NCBI GenBank assembly: GCA_016720855.1
Contig: JADKJU010000002.1
Coordinates: forward strand, 1-64,000
Direction of reading: 5' to 3'
From: Betaproteobacteria bacterium
Lineage (GTDB): Bacteria > Pseudomonadota > Gammaproteobacteria > Burkholderiales > Usitatibacteraceae
DNA length: 64,000 nt
The notes under the pieces were generated by a model, which was not told the DNA's origin, did no database searches, and was given only the letters and a program-made list of their open reading frames with translations. The translations under genes and the position numbers were made by a program. The stretch's first letter is position 1; each line of letters opens with the position of its first letter. Positions 43,477 to 52,824 of the stretch are shown here, one piece after another.

Positions 43477-45414
43477 TCACCGATGCGCATCCTTGCGCAG
43501 ATCGTCGGACACCTCGAGTACAACAGGTGCCCGGTCCAATTCCAGGAGCCTCGCAACATAAGTCGCGCCGGAGGTCGTCAGGTGACCCGAATCCCACGTC
43601 AGCAGGTCGTCGTCGGCTCCGGGCGTGTGAGTCACGCATTCTCCTGCATGGCACAGCGCGGAATACAGGGAGAGGAATCTCGCTCCTTCACCGGCCGCGA
43701 TGGCCGCGAGAAACGAATCGGTCGCCTCGTACTGTTTGAGGGCAGGAGCAAGCCGATCCGGCAGGTGACCCTGCCTCGACCAGTACTGGTAGACCGCCTC
43801 CGGCAGAAACGGCTGGAAGACGGGAAACGGGCCGACCAGGACGACATCGGCCACCCCCGCGGCCCGAACTTCCCGCAACGTCTTGCGCAAGTCATCGGCA
43901 AATGCCCAGTTCGCGTCGAGGCGATCGTGAATCGTGTAATTCAGCCATGCGGCCATGACGATGACCCGCCCGGGTCGCGCGCGTCGAATCTCTTCCATGA
44001 CCTGCAAATTGCCGACCGCACAGGGATCCGCATCTTTTCTCAGAATCGGAAGGCAACTGCTGCGAGTGAATTGGCCGACCCCGCCAAGGTTTGCTTCGAG
44101 GCCCGGGAACAGGCGCGCGGCATGCGAGTCTCCCCATACGACGACGGACCGACTGCGACACTCCGTGCCAAATGGGTCGAGGGTGTCGAGAAGCCAGCAT
44201 CGCCCGAATCGGGAGCCGTCCCGATAGTCGAATCGACTGATCTTGAGGACAGGGCGGATTTCGGGCGGGTAGCGCCAGAGCCCCTGCTCGCTTGTGTATA
44301 CGAAGGCGGCAAGACCCGCCGCGACGGCCGTACCCCCGAGGCCGATGGCGGCGCCCCATTTCCTCAGCTGTCCGAAGCGAATCGGATGCTCGACCAGTCG
44401 AAATGTGAGCCACGCCAGAGGCACGCTGGCCGCCGCGATCAGCAGTCGCATACCCGGCGTTGCGACTTTCCCGATAGTGACGAAAGACAGCAGCGGCCAG
44501 TGCCAGAGGTAGACGGGATAGCTGATCAAGCCGAGCCAGACGAGCGGTCTCCAGGCGAGAGCCGGTGCGCCAGCTGCGATGACGAGCGCTGCGCCGGCCA
44601 CGGGAGCGATCGCTAGCAACCCGGGAAAGCGGCTCGACCCCGAGAGCAGGAGCGCGCTGCCGACGATCAGGGCCAATCCGGCGAAGGAAAGCTCCCGTCG
44701 CATCGGCAGCGCGGGTCGCCAGGAAGCCAGGAGCCCGCCAACTCCGAGCTCCCAAAGTCTCGAGAAGGGCGAATAGAACGCGGCGCCCGGATCGCGATAT
44801 GTGGCGTAGACGCTGTACGAGATCGAGGCTGCCACAATGAGCGACAGGAATGGAACGAGCCGCCGGGGCCTGCTCCCCAGGACGAAGAGCAGGACCGGCC
44901 AAATGAGGTAGAACTGCTCCTCGACACCGAGCGACCACAGATGCAGGAGCGGCTTTTTTGCGGCGCCGACATCGAAGTAGCCGATCTCGTTCCAAAAGAC
45001 GAGGTTCGGCACGAAGAACGCACTGGCGAGGGCGTGCGTGCCGAGACGCTGGAGATCCTCCAGCCAAAGGGTGGCCATTCCGATCGCGAGCGTCACCACG
45101 AGAACTACGGCCAGCGCCGGGAGAATTCGGCGTGCACGTCGCCCGTAGAAATCCGCAAAGCTGAAAGCACCCGCGTCCAGGCGCCCCAGGATGAGACTCG
45201 TGATGAGGAACCCGCTGATCACGAAAAAAACGTCGACGCCGATGAAACCGCCGGGAAGATATTCTGGAAATGCGTGGAACGCGACCACCAGGCAGACGGC
45301 GATCGCGCGAAGCCCGTCAATGTCGGGCCGGTATCCCTTCGCTTCATGGAATCCTGCGCTCATCTCTGGCCCACGCGGTTGGGTCTCCGGGCTTTCCTGA
45401 ACCCGCCGGTTCAT
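43477..45414 (-). CDS. OafA/YrhL-type acyltransferase with C-terminal SGNH domain
   Basis: This 645-residue protein has an acyltransferase-3 membrane domain (YRPDIDGLRAIAV, GVDVFFVISGFLI, about ten helices). A periplasmic SGNH domain with GDSHAARLF and the catalytic pair Asp608/His611 (DSGHLT) follows. Such proteins O-acetylate surface polysaccharide or peptidoglycan. It may modify the polysaccharide made by the upstream locus. Start choice is uncertain: an internal ATG 17 codons later is equally plausible. Codon use is less GC-biased than in the flanking genes. Confidence 0.88.
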   Translation of the reverse strand: MNRRVQESPETQPRGPEMSAGFHEAKGYRPDIDGLRAIAVCLVVAFHAFPEYLPGGFIGVDVFFVISGFLITSLILGRLDAGAFSFADFYGRRARRILPALAVVLVVTLAIGMATLWLEDLQRLGTHALASAFFVPNLVFWNEIGYFDVGAAKKPLLHLWSLGVEEQFYLIWPVLLFVLGSRPRRLVPFLSLIVAASISYSVYATYRDPGAAFYSPFSRLWELGVGGLLASWRPALPMRRELSFAGLALIVGSALLLSGSSRFPGLLAIAPVAGAALVIAAGAPALAWRPLVWLGLISYPVYLWHWPLLSFVTIGKVATPGMRLLIAAASVPLAWLTFRLVEHPIRFGQLRKWGAAIGLGGTAVAAGLAAFVYTSEQGLWRYPPEIRPVLKISRFDYRDGSRFGRCWLLDTLDPFGTECRSRSVVVWGDSHAARLFPGLEANLGGVGQFTRSSCLPILRKDADPCAVGNLQVMEEIRRARPGRVIVMAAWLNYTIHDRLDANWAFADDLRKTLREVRAAGVADVVLVGPFPVFQPFLPEAVYQYWSRQGHLPDRLAPALKQYEATDSFLAAIAAGEGARFLSLYSALCHAGECVTHTPGADDDLLTWDSGHLTTSGATYVARLLELDRAPVVLEVSDDLRKDAHR

Positions 45415-45420
45415 GGACGC

Positions 45421-45451
45421 GGGATTCTACACGCCGTGCATTAGAATACCC
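45421..45451. promoter_or_regulatory. divergent promoter/operator-like palindrome
   Basis: The 39-base spacer between the divergent acyltransferase and MFS genes contains GGGATTCTA and TAGAATACCC as an imperfect inverted repeat. On each strand this places a TAGAAT -10-like hexamer. The rightward one lies six bases from the ATG, so its transcript would be nearly leaderless. No convincing -35 was seen. Confidence 0.35.
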
Positions 45452-45453
45452 TG

Positions 45454-46635
45454 ATGGACCATGCCCGCCGCAACGTCTTCCTCCTCGCCTGCTGCCAGGC
45501 GCTGCTTTTCACCAACAACGTCACGCTGATCGCGCTCAACGGGCTGGCGGGGTTCGCGCTGGCCGACAACAAGGTTCTGGCCACCCTGCCCGTCACCGGC
45601 TACGTCGTGGGGGCGGCGCTTTCCACTTTCCCGGCGTCGCTCTGGATGAAGAAGGTCGGGCGGCGAAACGGGTTCCTGACGGGGACGCTGTTCGGGCTCG
45701 CGGGAGGCGCCATCGCCACGCTGGGAATCTACCTGTCCAGCTTCTGGACGCTGGTCCTGGGCACCCTCGTCCTGGGCACCTACAACGCCTTCGGGCAGTA
45801 CTACCGGTTCGCGGCGGCCGATGCGGCGCCGGTGCAGTGGAAGGCGAAGGCCATCTCGCTGGTGATGGCGGGCGGCCTCGTGGGCGGCATCATCGGCCCC
45901 GAGATGAGCAAGCACACGCGCGATCTCGTGCAGCCGACCTTCCTCGCCTCCTACGCCTCGCTCCTGGGCTTCTGCCTGGTGACGATGGCGATCCTCGCGG
46001 GGCTGCGCATCCCGGACCCGAAGCACGACGAGGCCCATGGCGCCACGCGGCCGCTGAAGGAGATCATGGCGCAGCCGGTCTTCATCGTCGCCGTCGTCGT
46101 GGGCGCGCTGGGCTATGGCGTCATGAACCTGCTCATGACCTCGACGCCGCTCGCCATGGGGTTCTGCGGGCTGCCCTATGCGGCGGCGGCGAGCGTGATC
46201 TCCGCGCACGTGATCGCGATGTTCGGGCCGTCGTTCTTCACCGGCTCCCTCATCCAGCGCTTCGGTGTGCTGAACGTGATGCTCGCGGGCGTCGCGCTCA
46301 TGTTCGCCTGCGTGGGCATCGCGCTCTCGGGCCAGCAGTACGCGCACTTCTGGCTTTCGCTGGCCCTGCTGGGCGTGGGCTGGAACTTCATGTACGTGGG
46401 CGGCACGACACTCCTCACGGAGGCCTACCGCCCGGCCGAGAAGGCGAAGACGCAGGGCGCCAACGAGATCCTCGTCTTCTGCACCACGGCCACTTCGTCC
46501 TTCACCTCGGGGGTGCTGGTGAACGCGGCCGGCTGGAACACCCTCAACTACGTGGCGCTTCCCTTCCTCGCGATCGCGGGGTCGGCGGCAATTTGGCTGG
46601 CCCTGCGGCGCCGCGCCGCGGCGGCCGCAACCTGA
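45454..46635 (+). CDS. MFS transporter
   Basis: This 393-residue protein has about twelve hydrophobic segments and the conserved loop between helices 2 and 3 (WMKKVGRRNGFLTG), close to the MFS motif GxxxDRxGRR. The N-terminus CCQALLFTNNVTLIAL is typical of the YcaD/efflux-like branch. No substrate can be assigned. It may share a transcript with the OsmC gene 13 bases downstream. Confidence 0.85.
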   Translation: MDHARRNVFLLACCQALLFTNNVTLIALNGLAGFALADNKVLATLPVTGYVVGAALSTFPASLWMKKVGRRNGFLTGTLFGLAGGAIATLGIYLSSFWTLVLGTLVLGTYNAFGQYYRFAAADAAPVQWKAKAISLVMAGGLVGGIIGPEMSKHTRDLVQPTFLASYASLLGFCLVTMAILAGLRIPDPKHDEAHGATRPLKEIMAQPVFIVAVVVGALGYGVMNLLMTSTPLAMGFCGLPYAAAASVISAHVIAMFGPSFFTGSLIQRFGVLNVMLAGVALMFACVGIALSGQQYAHFWLSLALLGVGWNFMYVGGTTLLTEAYRPAEKAKTQGANEILVFCTTATSSFTSGVLVNAAGWNTLNYVALPFLAIAGSAAIWLALRRRAAAAAT

Positions 46636-46648
46636 AGGAGAGCAACAC

Positions 46649-47122
46649 ATGAGCGACAACCACACCTTTGAAGCGACCCTCACCTGGCCCGCCGATCCCG
46701 CGCAGAAGCTCCCGCCGGACCCCGCGTTCTCGCGCAATGCCGTGCTCGCAAGCCCCGGGCATCCGCCCTTTCCCGGCTCCGCGCCCACCGTCTTTGGCGG
46801 CGAGGCCACGCGCTACAACCCCGAGGAGCTGGTGACGCTGGCGCTCGCCCACTGCCACATGCTCACCTACCTCTCGCTCGCCGCGAAGAAGCGGGTGGCG
46901 GTGCTCGCCTACGAGGACCGCGCCACCTGCGTCCTGGGCAAGGACGCGGCGTCGGGGAAGATGAAGATCCTGTCGGCACAGTTGCGGCCGCGGGTCACGG
47001 TGGCGCGCGGCACCGACCTGAACGAGGCCACGGCGATGCACGCCAAGGCGCACGAGTACTGCTTCATCGCCAGCTCGGTCAACTTCCCCGTCGCGCACGA
47101 GCCGCAGACCGTGGAGGCGTAG
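46649..47122 (+). CDS. OsmC-family peroxidase-like protein
   Basis: This 157-residue OsmC-fold protein has the two redox cysteines Cys69 (LAHCHML) and Cys138 (EYCFI) and the supporting Glu at 59/60. Family members reduce organic hydroperoxides in the cytoplasm using thiol donors. A strong GAAGGAG ribosome-binding site precedes the ATG. A GGGGACAG-type palindrome follows the stop and may end the transcript. Confidence 0.88.
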   Translation: MSDNHTFEATLTWPADPAQKLPPDPAFSRNAVLASPGHPPFPGSAPTVFGGEATRYNPEELVTLALAHCHMLTYLSLAAKKRVAVLAYEDRATCVLGKDAASGKMKILSAQLRPRVTVARGTDLNEATAMHAKAHEYCFIASSVNFPVAHEPQTVEA

Positions 47123-47133
47123 CAAAAAAGGCG

Positions 47134-47177
47134 AAAAAGGGGACAGACCCCTTTTAGCGAAAAGGGGTGATCCCCTT
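47134..47177. repeat. GGGGACAG palindromic repeat, copy 1 (imperfect)
   Basis: The 22-base arm AAAAAGGGGACAGACCCCTTTT is followed after AGCG by a degenerate right arm. The left arm is identical to the arm of the perfect copy at 62481-62528. It lies 11 bases after the OsmC stop, where it can fold into hairpins and serve as a terminator or REP-like element. Confidence 0.75.
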
Positions 47178-47237
47178 CGCCATTTGCATGTCCGAAAACG
47201 GCGAGCATGTCGCCGCACCCGGGCGGATAATGCGTCC

Positions 47238-48686
47238 ATGCATCTCGACCCCGACCAGTGCTTCCGCGCCCTCAAGACGCACGACGCCCGCTTCGACGGC
47301 CGCTTCTTCGTGGGCGTGCGCACCACGCGCATCTATTGCCGCCCGGTATGCACGGCGAAGACGCCCCTGCGCAGGAACTGCTCGTTCTTCCCGAGCGCGG
47401 CCGCGGCGGAGATCCAGGGCTTCCGCCCGTGCCTGCGCTGCCGGCCGGAGCTGGCACCGGGCTACGCGACGGTCGACGCCAACCGCCGGCTCGCCCGGGC
47501 CACCGCGAACCGGATCGAGGACGGGCGCCTCGAGGGCGCGAGCCTCGCCGCCCTCGCGCGCCAACTCGGCGTCACGGACCGTCACCTGCGCCGCGTGTTC
47601 GGCGAGGAGTTCGGCGTCTCGCCCGTGGAGTACGCGCAGACGCAGCGCCTGCTTCTCGCCAAGCGCCTGCTGACCGACACGCCCTTGCCGGTGCTCGAGG
47701 TCGCGATGGCGAGCGGCTTTTCCAGCCTCAGGCGGTTCAACGACCTCTTCAGGACGCGCTACCGGATGACGCCGGGCGAGCTGCGAAAGCGCGTGCCGGC
47801 GAACGCGAACGCCGACCGGCTTTCGTTCGACCTCGCCTACCGGCCGCCCTACGACTGGAGCGCGATGCTCGCCTTCCTCGCGGGCCGAGCGGTGGCGGGC
47901 GTGGAGACGGTCGACGGCGGGCGCTATCGCCGCACGGTGCGCATGGCCGGGCCGAAGCCCGCAAGCGGCTGGATCGAGGTCGCCCCCTCGCCACGGAAGG
48001 CGGCACTGCGGGTGACGGTCTCGAGCTCGCTCGCGGGGGTGCTTCCCGCGCTCCTCGCGCGCGTGAAGGGCCTCTTCGATCTCGCCTGCCGCCCGGACGA
48101 AATCGCCGCTGCCCTCGGGCCGCTCGCCGGGACGCACCCGGGCCTGCGCCTGCCGGGTGCGATGGACGGATTCGAGATCGCCGTGCGCGCGATCCTCGGC
48201 CAGCAGGTGACGGTGAAGGCGGCCACGACGATCGCGGGCCGCTTCGCGCGCGAATTCGGCGAGGCGATCGACACGCCGCACGCGGGCCTCGAGCGCCTCT
48301 TTCCCCCCGCTGGCGTGATCGCGAGGCAGACGACCGGGGACATGGCCGCGCTCGGGATCATCGCGGCCCGCGCACGCGCCATTCATGCGCTGGCGGCCGA
48401 GGTGTCCGCGGGGCGATTGAAGCTGGAGACCGATTCCCGCGTCGAGGAGACGATTGCAGCGCTCGAGGCGATCCCGGGCATCGGCCCGTGGACCGCGCAC
48501 TACATCGCAATGCGCGCGCTCGCCTGGCCGGACGCCTTTCCGCACCCCGACGTCGCGGTGCTGAAAGCCATGGGGGAGGCCAATGGCCGCCGGGCCGTGG
48601 ATCGCGCCGAGGCGTGGCGGCCGTGGCGTTCCTACGCCGTCCTGCACCTGTGGAAATCGCTGGAGAAATCTCCCGAAAGGAAATGA
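47238..48686 (+). CDS. alkA: Ada-AlkA fusion: methylphosphotriester-sensing regulator + 3-methyladenine DNA glycosylase
   Basis: In this 482-residue protein, residues 1-75 form an Ada zinc domain with Cys34, Cys38, Cys65 and Cys68 (IYCRPVC, PCLRC). Residues 80-175 are an AraC-type helix-turn-helix pair. From about 190 comes the AlkA glycosylase, with the helix-hairpin-helix AIPGIGPWTAHYIAM and the catalytic Asp in AFPHPD. The protein likely senses methylated DNA phosphates, activates repair genes and itself excises alkylated bases. The ATG at 47238 is preferred to an upstream in-frame ATG because the Ada domain begins there. ogt follows after one base. GATAAT 7 bases upstream of the ATG could make a leaderless transcript. 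Confidence 0.92.
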   Translation: MHLDPDQCFRALKTHDARFDGRFFVGVRTTRIYCRPVCTAKTPLRRNCSFFPSAAAAEIQGFRPCLRCRPELAPGYATVDANRRLARATANRIEDGRLEGASLAALARQLGVTDRHLRRVFGEEFGVSPVEYAQTQRLLLAKRLLTDTPLPVLEVAMASGFSSLRRFNDLFRTRYRMTPGELRKRVPANANADRLSFDLAYRPPYDWSAMLAFLAGRAVAGVETVDGGRYRRTVRMAGPKPASGWIEVAPSPRKAALRVTVSSSLAGVLPALLARVKGLFDLACRPDEIAAALGPLAGTHPGLRLPGAMDGFEIAVRAILGQQVTVKAATTIAGRFAREFGEAIDTPHAGLERLFPPAGVIARQTTGDMAALGIIAARARAIHALAAEVSAGRLKLETDSRVEETIAALEAIPGIGPWTAHYIAMRALAWPDAFPHPDVAVLKAMGEANGRRAVDRAEAWRPWRSYAVLHLWKSLEKSPERK

Positions 48687-48687
48687 C

Positions 48688-49182
48688 ATGACACGCTACG
48701 CCCGCATCGCGACACCGCTCGGGACGATGATCGCCATCGCCGAGGAAGGAAAGCTCGTTGGCCTCGATTTCGAGGACGCGAAATACGCGCCCGCCATCGA
48801 TTGCGCCTGGATCGAGGAACCGGCGTTTCCGGCGCTTCGCGAGTGCGCCCGCCAGGTTGCGGAGTATTTCGCCGCCCGGCGCACGCGATTCGACCTGCCC
48901 CTGGCTCCCCGCGGAACGCCGTTCCAGCAACGGGTGTGGCGCGAGATCGCGAAGGTTCCTGTCGGCGAAACGATCACCTACGCCGAACTCGCGCGCCTCG
49001 CGGGGTCACCGGGTTCCGCCCGCGCAGTGGGGGCCGCCACGGGCCGCAACCCGCTCGCGATCGTGGTGCCCTGCCACCGCATCGTCGGCGCAAACGGCTC
49101 GCTCACCGGCTATGCGGGGGGCCTGCCGCGCAAGCGTCGCCTCCTCGCGCTCGAGGCCGCGCCGGTGGCGGCCGCCGCTTGA
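48688..49182 (+). CDS. ogt: methylated-DNA--protein-cysteine S-methyltransferase
   Basis: This 164-residue suicide repair protein has acceptor Cys129 in VVPCHRIVG, the arginine-finger helix region ARAVGAATGRNP and the C-terminal GYAGGL loop. It removes methyl groups from O6-methylguanine. A GAAAGGAAATGAC leader provides a good ribosome-binding site, and the ATG is one base after the alkA stop. The pair forms an adaptive-response operon in which the Ada-AlkA protein is the probable regulator. Confidence 0.95.
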   Translation: MTRYARIATPLGTMIAIAEEGKLVGLDFEDAKYAPAIDCAWIEEPAFPALRECARQVAEYFAARRTRFDLPLAPRGTPFQQRVWREIAKVPVGETITYAELARLAGSPGSARAVGAATGRNPLAIVVPCHRIVGANGSLTGYAGGLPRKRRLLALEAAPVAAAA

Positions 49183-50063
49183 ATCCGGGCGATCTCGCGC
49201 GGCTGGTGGCGCTCGGGGCGCTTTGGGGAGGGTCGTATCTCTTCATGCGCATCGCCGTGCCGCACGTCGGCGCCGAGTGGGTCGTGGAAGGGCGCACCCT
49301 GAGCGGGGGACTGGTGCTGGCCGCGTTCATCGCCGTCACGCGGCGCCCATTCGCGCTCGCCCGCCATTGGCGCGGCTACGTGGTGGTCGGCTTCATGGGC
49401 GTGGCGGTCCCCTTCTGGCTCATCGGCACGGCGCTCAAGACGATCGATGCCTCGACGGCCGCGATCCTCAACACCACCTCGCCCATCTTCTCGGCTCTCG
49501 TCGCATCGGTCTGGATCCGCGATCGCCTCACGGTGGAAAAGGGGGCCGGCATCCTGCTCTCCATCGCGGGCATCGCGGTCCTCATGGGATGGACGCCCAG
49601 GCCGATGAGCGGCGCGGAACTCCTCGCCTGCGCGCTCGTCCTCCTCGCTTGCGCCAGCTACGGATGGGTCAGCGTCTTCACCAAGGTCCACCTCAAGAAC
49701 GCGCCGTCGAGCGCGCTGGCCACCGGAAGCTGCCTTGTCGCCGCGGCCGCGCTCGCGCCCTTCACGCCCTGGGCGATGGTGTCGGCGCCGGTTCCGGCGA
49801 TCGCCTGGGTTTCGGTGATCGCGCTGGGCGTCCTGAGCACGGGCCTCGCCTTCATCCTGTACTACCGCCTCATCGCCGACCTGGGTCCCGTGAAGGCGTT
49901 GATGGTGACCCTGCTCATCCCCGTCTTCGGCATGGTCTGGGGCGTGCTGCTCCTGGGCGAGCCGCTCACGCCGGGGCGCGTTGCCGGCTGCGGGATCACT
50001 TTGCTCGGGTGTGCGCTGGCGCTGGGGTTGGTTCGTGTTCCTTTTCGCCATTCGGCGGGGTAA
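49179..50063 (+). CDS. EamA-family (DMT) transporter
   Basis: This 294-residue protein has ten hydrophobic segments arranged as two EamA repeats (GALWGGSYLFMRIAV at the N-terminus, then VKALMVTLLIPVFGM in the second half). A TTG start overlapping the ogt stop as TTGA is proposed, because the first helix begins nine codons later and no other start fits. It may export a metabolite or drug. It probably shares the alkA-ogt transcript, though a repair role is unlikely. Confidence 0.83.
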   Translation: MNPGDLARLVALGALWGGSYLFMRIAVPHVGAEWVVEGRTLSGGLVLAAFIAVTRRPFALARHWRGYVVVGFMGVAVPFWLIGTALKTIDASTAAILNTTSPIFSALVASVWIRDRLTVEKGAGILLSIAGIAVLMGWTPRPMSGAELLACALVLLACASYGWVSVFTKVHLKNAPSSALATGSCLVAAAALAPFTPWAMVSAPVPAIAWVSVIALGVLSTGLAFILYYRLIADLGPVKALMVTLLIPVFGMVWGVLLLGEPLTPGRVAGCGITLLGCALALGLVRVPFRHSAG

Positions 50064-50209
50064 ACCTTTGGAACACGGATGAACACGGATAAAGGCGGAT
50101 AAAGATGAGATGAAGCCGGGTTGGTGGTCGGTCGAAGCGATGTGCTCACTGGCACCCACTATTCACCGATCAATGAATCATCCGTGTTCATCCGTGTTCC
50201 AAAGGTTTA
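50061..50209. repeat. inverted-repeat element built from ATCCGTGTTC units, copy 1
   Basis: Arms at 50061-50090 and 50180-50209 are perfect 30-base inverted repeats made of two ATCCGTGTTC units plus CAAAGGTTTA. About 90 bases lie between them. The left arm overlaps the EamA stop codon. Downstream, a degenerate half-copy with part of the right flank repeats at about 50240-50305, up to the start of the next gene. The same unit forms the ends of the elements at 55221 and 57701. No coding frame is present in this copy. Confidence 0.85.
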
Positions 50210-50296
50210 CCCCTGCATCACTCCCAAACACCCAACCCAATTCACCGAACGATGCTTCATCCGTGTTCCAAAGGTTTGCGCTAGCATCACTCGCAA

Positions 50297-52375
50297 ATGC
50301 CCAACCGACTCGCGCAAGAAACCAGCCCCTATCTCCAGCAGCACGCGGACAATCCCGTCGACTGGCATCCCTGGGGCGAGGAAGCCCTGCGGCTGGCGAG
50401 GGAATCGGGCAAGCCCATCCTCCTTTCCGTCGGCTATTCCGCCTGCCACTGGTGCCACGTGATGGCCCACGAGTCCTTCGAGGACCCCGAGGTGGCCAAG
50501 GTGATGAACGACCTCTTCGTGAACGTGAAGGTCGATCGGGAGGAGCGCCCCGACATCGACCAGATCTACCAGCTCGCGCAGCAGATGCTCACGCAGCGCA
50601 GCGGCGGCTGGCCGCTCACGATGTTCCTCACGCCCGAACAGGCACCCTTCTTCGGGGGCACCTATTTTCCGAGGCAGGCGCGCTATGGCCTGCCGGGATT
50701 CGTGGACCTCATGCGCCGCGTTCGCGGTTACTACGACGGGAAGCGGGGCGAGATCGACGCGCAGAACGGGGAGCTCGTCGCCGCCCTCGCACGCACGCAG
50801 CCGCGAGGGGGTGCGCACCCGTCGGCGCTTTCGGACGCGCCGCTGCGCGAGGCGATCGCCGTCCACGAAAGCACCTTCGACCATGAACGCGGCGGCTTCG
50901 GCCAGGCGCCCAAGTTTCCTCACCCGGACGCCATCGAGACGTGCCTGCGCCACTACGCCGCGAGCGGCGACGCCGGGTCACTCGCCATGGCCACGACAAC
51001 GCTTGCGAAAATGGCCGAGGGTGGCATCTTCGACCAGCTGGGCGGCGGATTTGCGCGCTACAGCGTGGACAACGACTGGGCCATCCCGCACTTCGAGAAG
51101 ATGCTGTACGACAACGGCCAGCTCGTCCGCCTGTATTCCGATGCGTGGGCCGTCACGGGCGATTCCCTGTTCGCCCGCACGGTGGAAGAGACGATCGCGT
51201 GGGTGATGCGCGAGATGCAGGCGCCCGAAGGCGGCTACTACTCCTCGCTCGATGCCGATTCCGGGGGCGAGGAAGGCAAGTTCACCGTGTGGACGCGCGA
51301 GGAGGTCCACGCCCTCCTCTCGGCGGATGAGAGGGCCGTCGCGATCCCGCACTACGGCTTCGACCGCGAGCCCAATTTCGAGGGCCATGCCTGGAATCCC
51401 GTCATCGCCACGCCCCTGGCCGCCGTGGCCGCTTCGCTCGGCATCGCCGAGGCCGACGCACAATCGCGACTCGCCTCGGCGCGTGCCAAGCTCTTCGCGG
51501 CGCGCGAAAAACGCATCCGCCCGGGCCGCGACGACAAGATCCTCACCTCCTGGAACGCGCTCATGATCGGCGGGATGGCTCACGCCGGACGCGTCTTCGA
51601 CCGCCCCGATTGGCTCGCCTGCGCCCGCCGCGCGCTCGATTTCATCCGCGGCACGATGTGGAAGAACGACCGGCTGCTGGCCACCCACAAGGACGGCAAG
51701 TCCCATCTCAACGCCTATCTCGACGACTACGCCTTCCTGCTGGCCGCCCTCATCGAGATGCTCCAGGCCGACTTCCGGGTCGAGGACCTCGCCTGGGCCG
51801 AGGCGCTGGGCGACGCGCTCCTCGAGTCGTTCCACGACGAGGCCGCCGGAGGATTCTTCTTCACCTCTCACGACCACGAGCGGCTCATCCACCGGCCGAA
51901 ACCCGGGCACGACAACGCCACCGCCTCTGGCAACGGGGTCGCCGCCTGGGCGCTCAACCGGCTGGCCTTCCTGTCGGGCGAAATGCGCTTCCAGCTCGCC
52001 GCCGAGGGCACGCTCGCCCTCTTCTGGCCTGCGCTCGAGCGCAGCCCCGCCGGCTTCGGCAGTCTCCTGGCGGCGCTGGAGGAAACGCTCCGCCCGCCCA
52101 CCACCGTGATCGTGAACGGCCCCGAAGCGGGGTTCGGCCCGTGGCGCGAGGCGCTGCGGCGCGATTACCGCCCGGATGCGCTGGTGCTGCTCGTTCCCGG
52201 CGCCGCGACCGGGCTTCCTCCTGCGCTCGCGAAGCCGGCCGGTCCCTCGGTCAACGCCTGGGTCTGCAAGGGCGTTATATGCATGGCTCCAATCGCGGAG
52301 CCGGGACAATTGCGCGAAACGCTGAAACCCCCGAAAATGATGGGTGACGCGCCCACCCCCAACCGTTCCGCCTAA
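50297..52375 (+). CDS. thioredoxin-domain (DUF255/YyaL, spermatogenesis-associated 20-like) protein
   Basis: In this 692-residue protein, an N-terminal thioredoxin-like domain has CHWCH at residues 50-54 inside [14 protein letters not shown]. An (alpha/alpha)6-barrel like that of glycosidases and epimerases follows. The opening ([21 protein letters not shown]) is diagnostic of the family. Function is not settled; members are thought to be cytosolic thiol-related or glycan-acting enzymes. The start codon lies within the degenerate repeat flank, and no strong ribosome-binding site is visible. A cytochrome gene follows after 13 bases. Confidence 0.9.
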   Translation: MPNRLAQETSPYLQQHADNPVDWHPWGEEALRLARESGKPILLSVGYSACHWCHVMAHESFEDPEVAKVMNDLFVNVKVDREERPDIDQIYQLAQQMLTQRSGGWPLTMFLTPEQAPFFGGTYFPRQARYGLPGFVDLMRRVRGYYDGKRGEIDAQNGELVAALARTQPRGGAHPSALSDAPLREAIAVHESTFDHERGGFGQAPKFPHPDAIETCLRHYAASGDAGSLAMATTTLAKMAEGGIFDQLGGGFARYSVDNDWAIPHFEKMLYDNGQLVRLYSDAWAVTGDSLFARTVEETIAWVMREMQAPEGGYYSSLDADSGGEEGKFTVWTREEVHALLSADERAVAIPHYGFDREPNFEGHAWNPVIATPLAAVAASLGIAEADAQSRLASARAKLFAAREKRIRPGRDDKILTSWNALMIGGMAHAGRVFDRPDWLACARRALDFIRGTMWKNDRLLATHKDGKSHLNAYLDDYAFLLAALIEMLQADFRVEDLAWAEALGDALLESFHDEAAGGFFFTSHDHERLIHRPKPGHDNATASGNGVAAWALNRLAFLSGEMRFQLAAEGTLALFWPALERSPAGFGSLLAALEETLRPPTTVIVNGPEAGFGPWREALRRDYRPDALVLLVPGAATGLPPALAKPAGPSVNAWVCKGVICMAPIAEPGQLRETLKPPKMMGDAPTPNRSA

Positions 52376-52388
52376 GGAGAAGTTCCAA

Positions 52389-52700
52389 ATGAAGAAGTCC
52401 GGTCTCATCATCGCGGCCCTCGGCCTCGCGTTCACCGCCGCCCCCGCGCTGGCCAACCTGGAGCTCGCGACGAAGTCCGCCTGCACCGCCTGCCACGCCG
52501 TGGACAAGAAGCTGGTCGGTCCCGCCTACAAGGATGTTGCGGCCAAGTACAAGGGCAACCCCAAGGCCGAGGCCATGCTCATCGAGAAGGTCAAGAAGGG
52601 CGGCGTGGGCACCTGGGGACAGGTTCCGATGCCCCCGAATGCCAACGTGAAGGACGCTGACATCGCGACCCTCGTCAAATGGGTTCTCGCCACCAAGTAA
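52389..52700 (+). CDS. periplasmic class I cytochrome c (c551-like)
   Basis: This 103-residue protein has a signal peptide ending ALA at about residue 22. The haem-binding motif is CTACH (Cys32, Cys35, His36), and a probable axial Met81 lies in VPMPPN. The mature protein of about 81 residues fits cytochrome c551/c8, a periplasmic electron carrier. A TAAGGAG ribosome-binding site precedes the ATG. A clear terminator follows, so it ends its transcript. Confidence 0.93.
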   Translation: MKKSGLIIAALGLAFTAAPALANLELATKSACTACHAVDKKLVGPAYKDVAAKYKGNPKAEAMLIEKVKKGGVGTWGQVPMPPNANVKDADIATLVKWVLATK

Positions 52701-52721
52701 TGTAAGCGCCTGCTTACAAGG

Positions 52722-52747
52722 AAAAGCCGACCTAGCGTCGGCTTTTT
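52722..52747 (+). terminator. rho-independent terminator after the cytochrome gene
   Basis: The stem AAAAGCCGAC pairs with GTCGGCTTTT around a five-base loop and runs into T residues. A smaller perfect hairpin (GTAAGC, GCCT loop, GCTTAC) lies just upstream at 52702-52717. Confidence 0.9.
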
Positions 52748-52761
52748 CATTGGGAAGGTCC

Positions 52762-52767
52762 TATAAT
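52762..52767 (+). promoter_or_regulatory. -10 element TATAAT upstream of livK
   Basis: A consensus TATAAT lies 58 bases before the livK start and just after the cytochrome terminator, so a new transcript probably begins here. No good -35 is seen at the right spacing, which suggests activator dependence. Confidence 0.5.
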
Positions 52768-52824
52768 CGCGGGCTTCACCCTTTCGCTTCACCCCTTACC
52801 CCCATTTCATCAGGAGATTCACCC

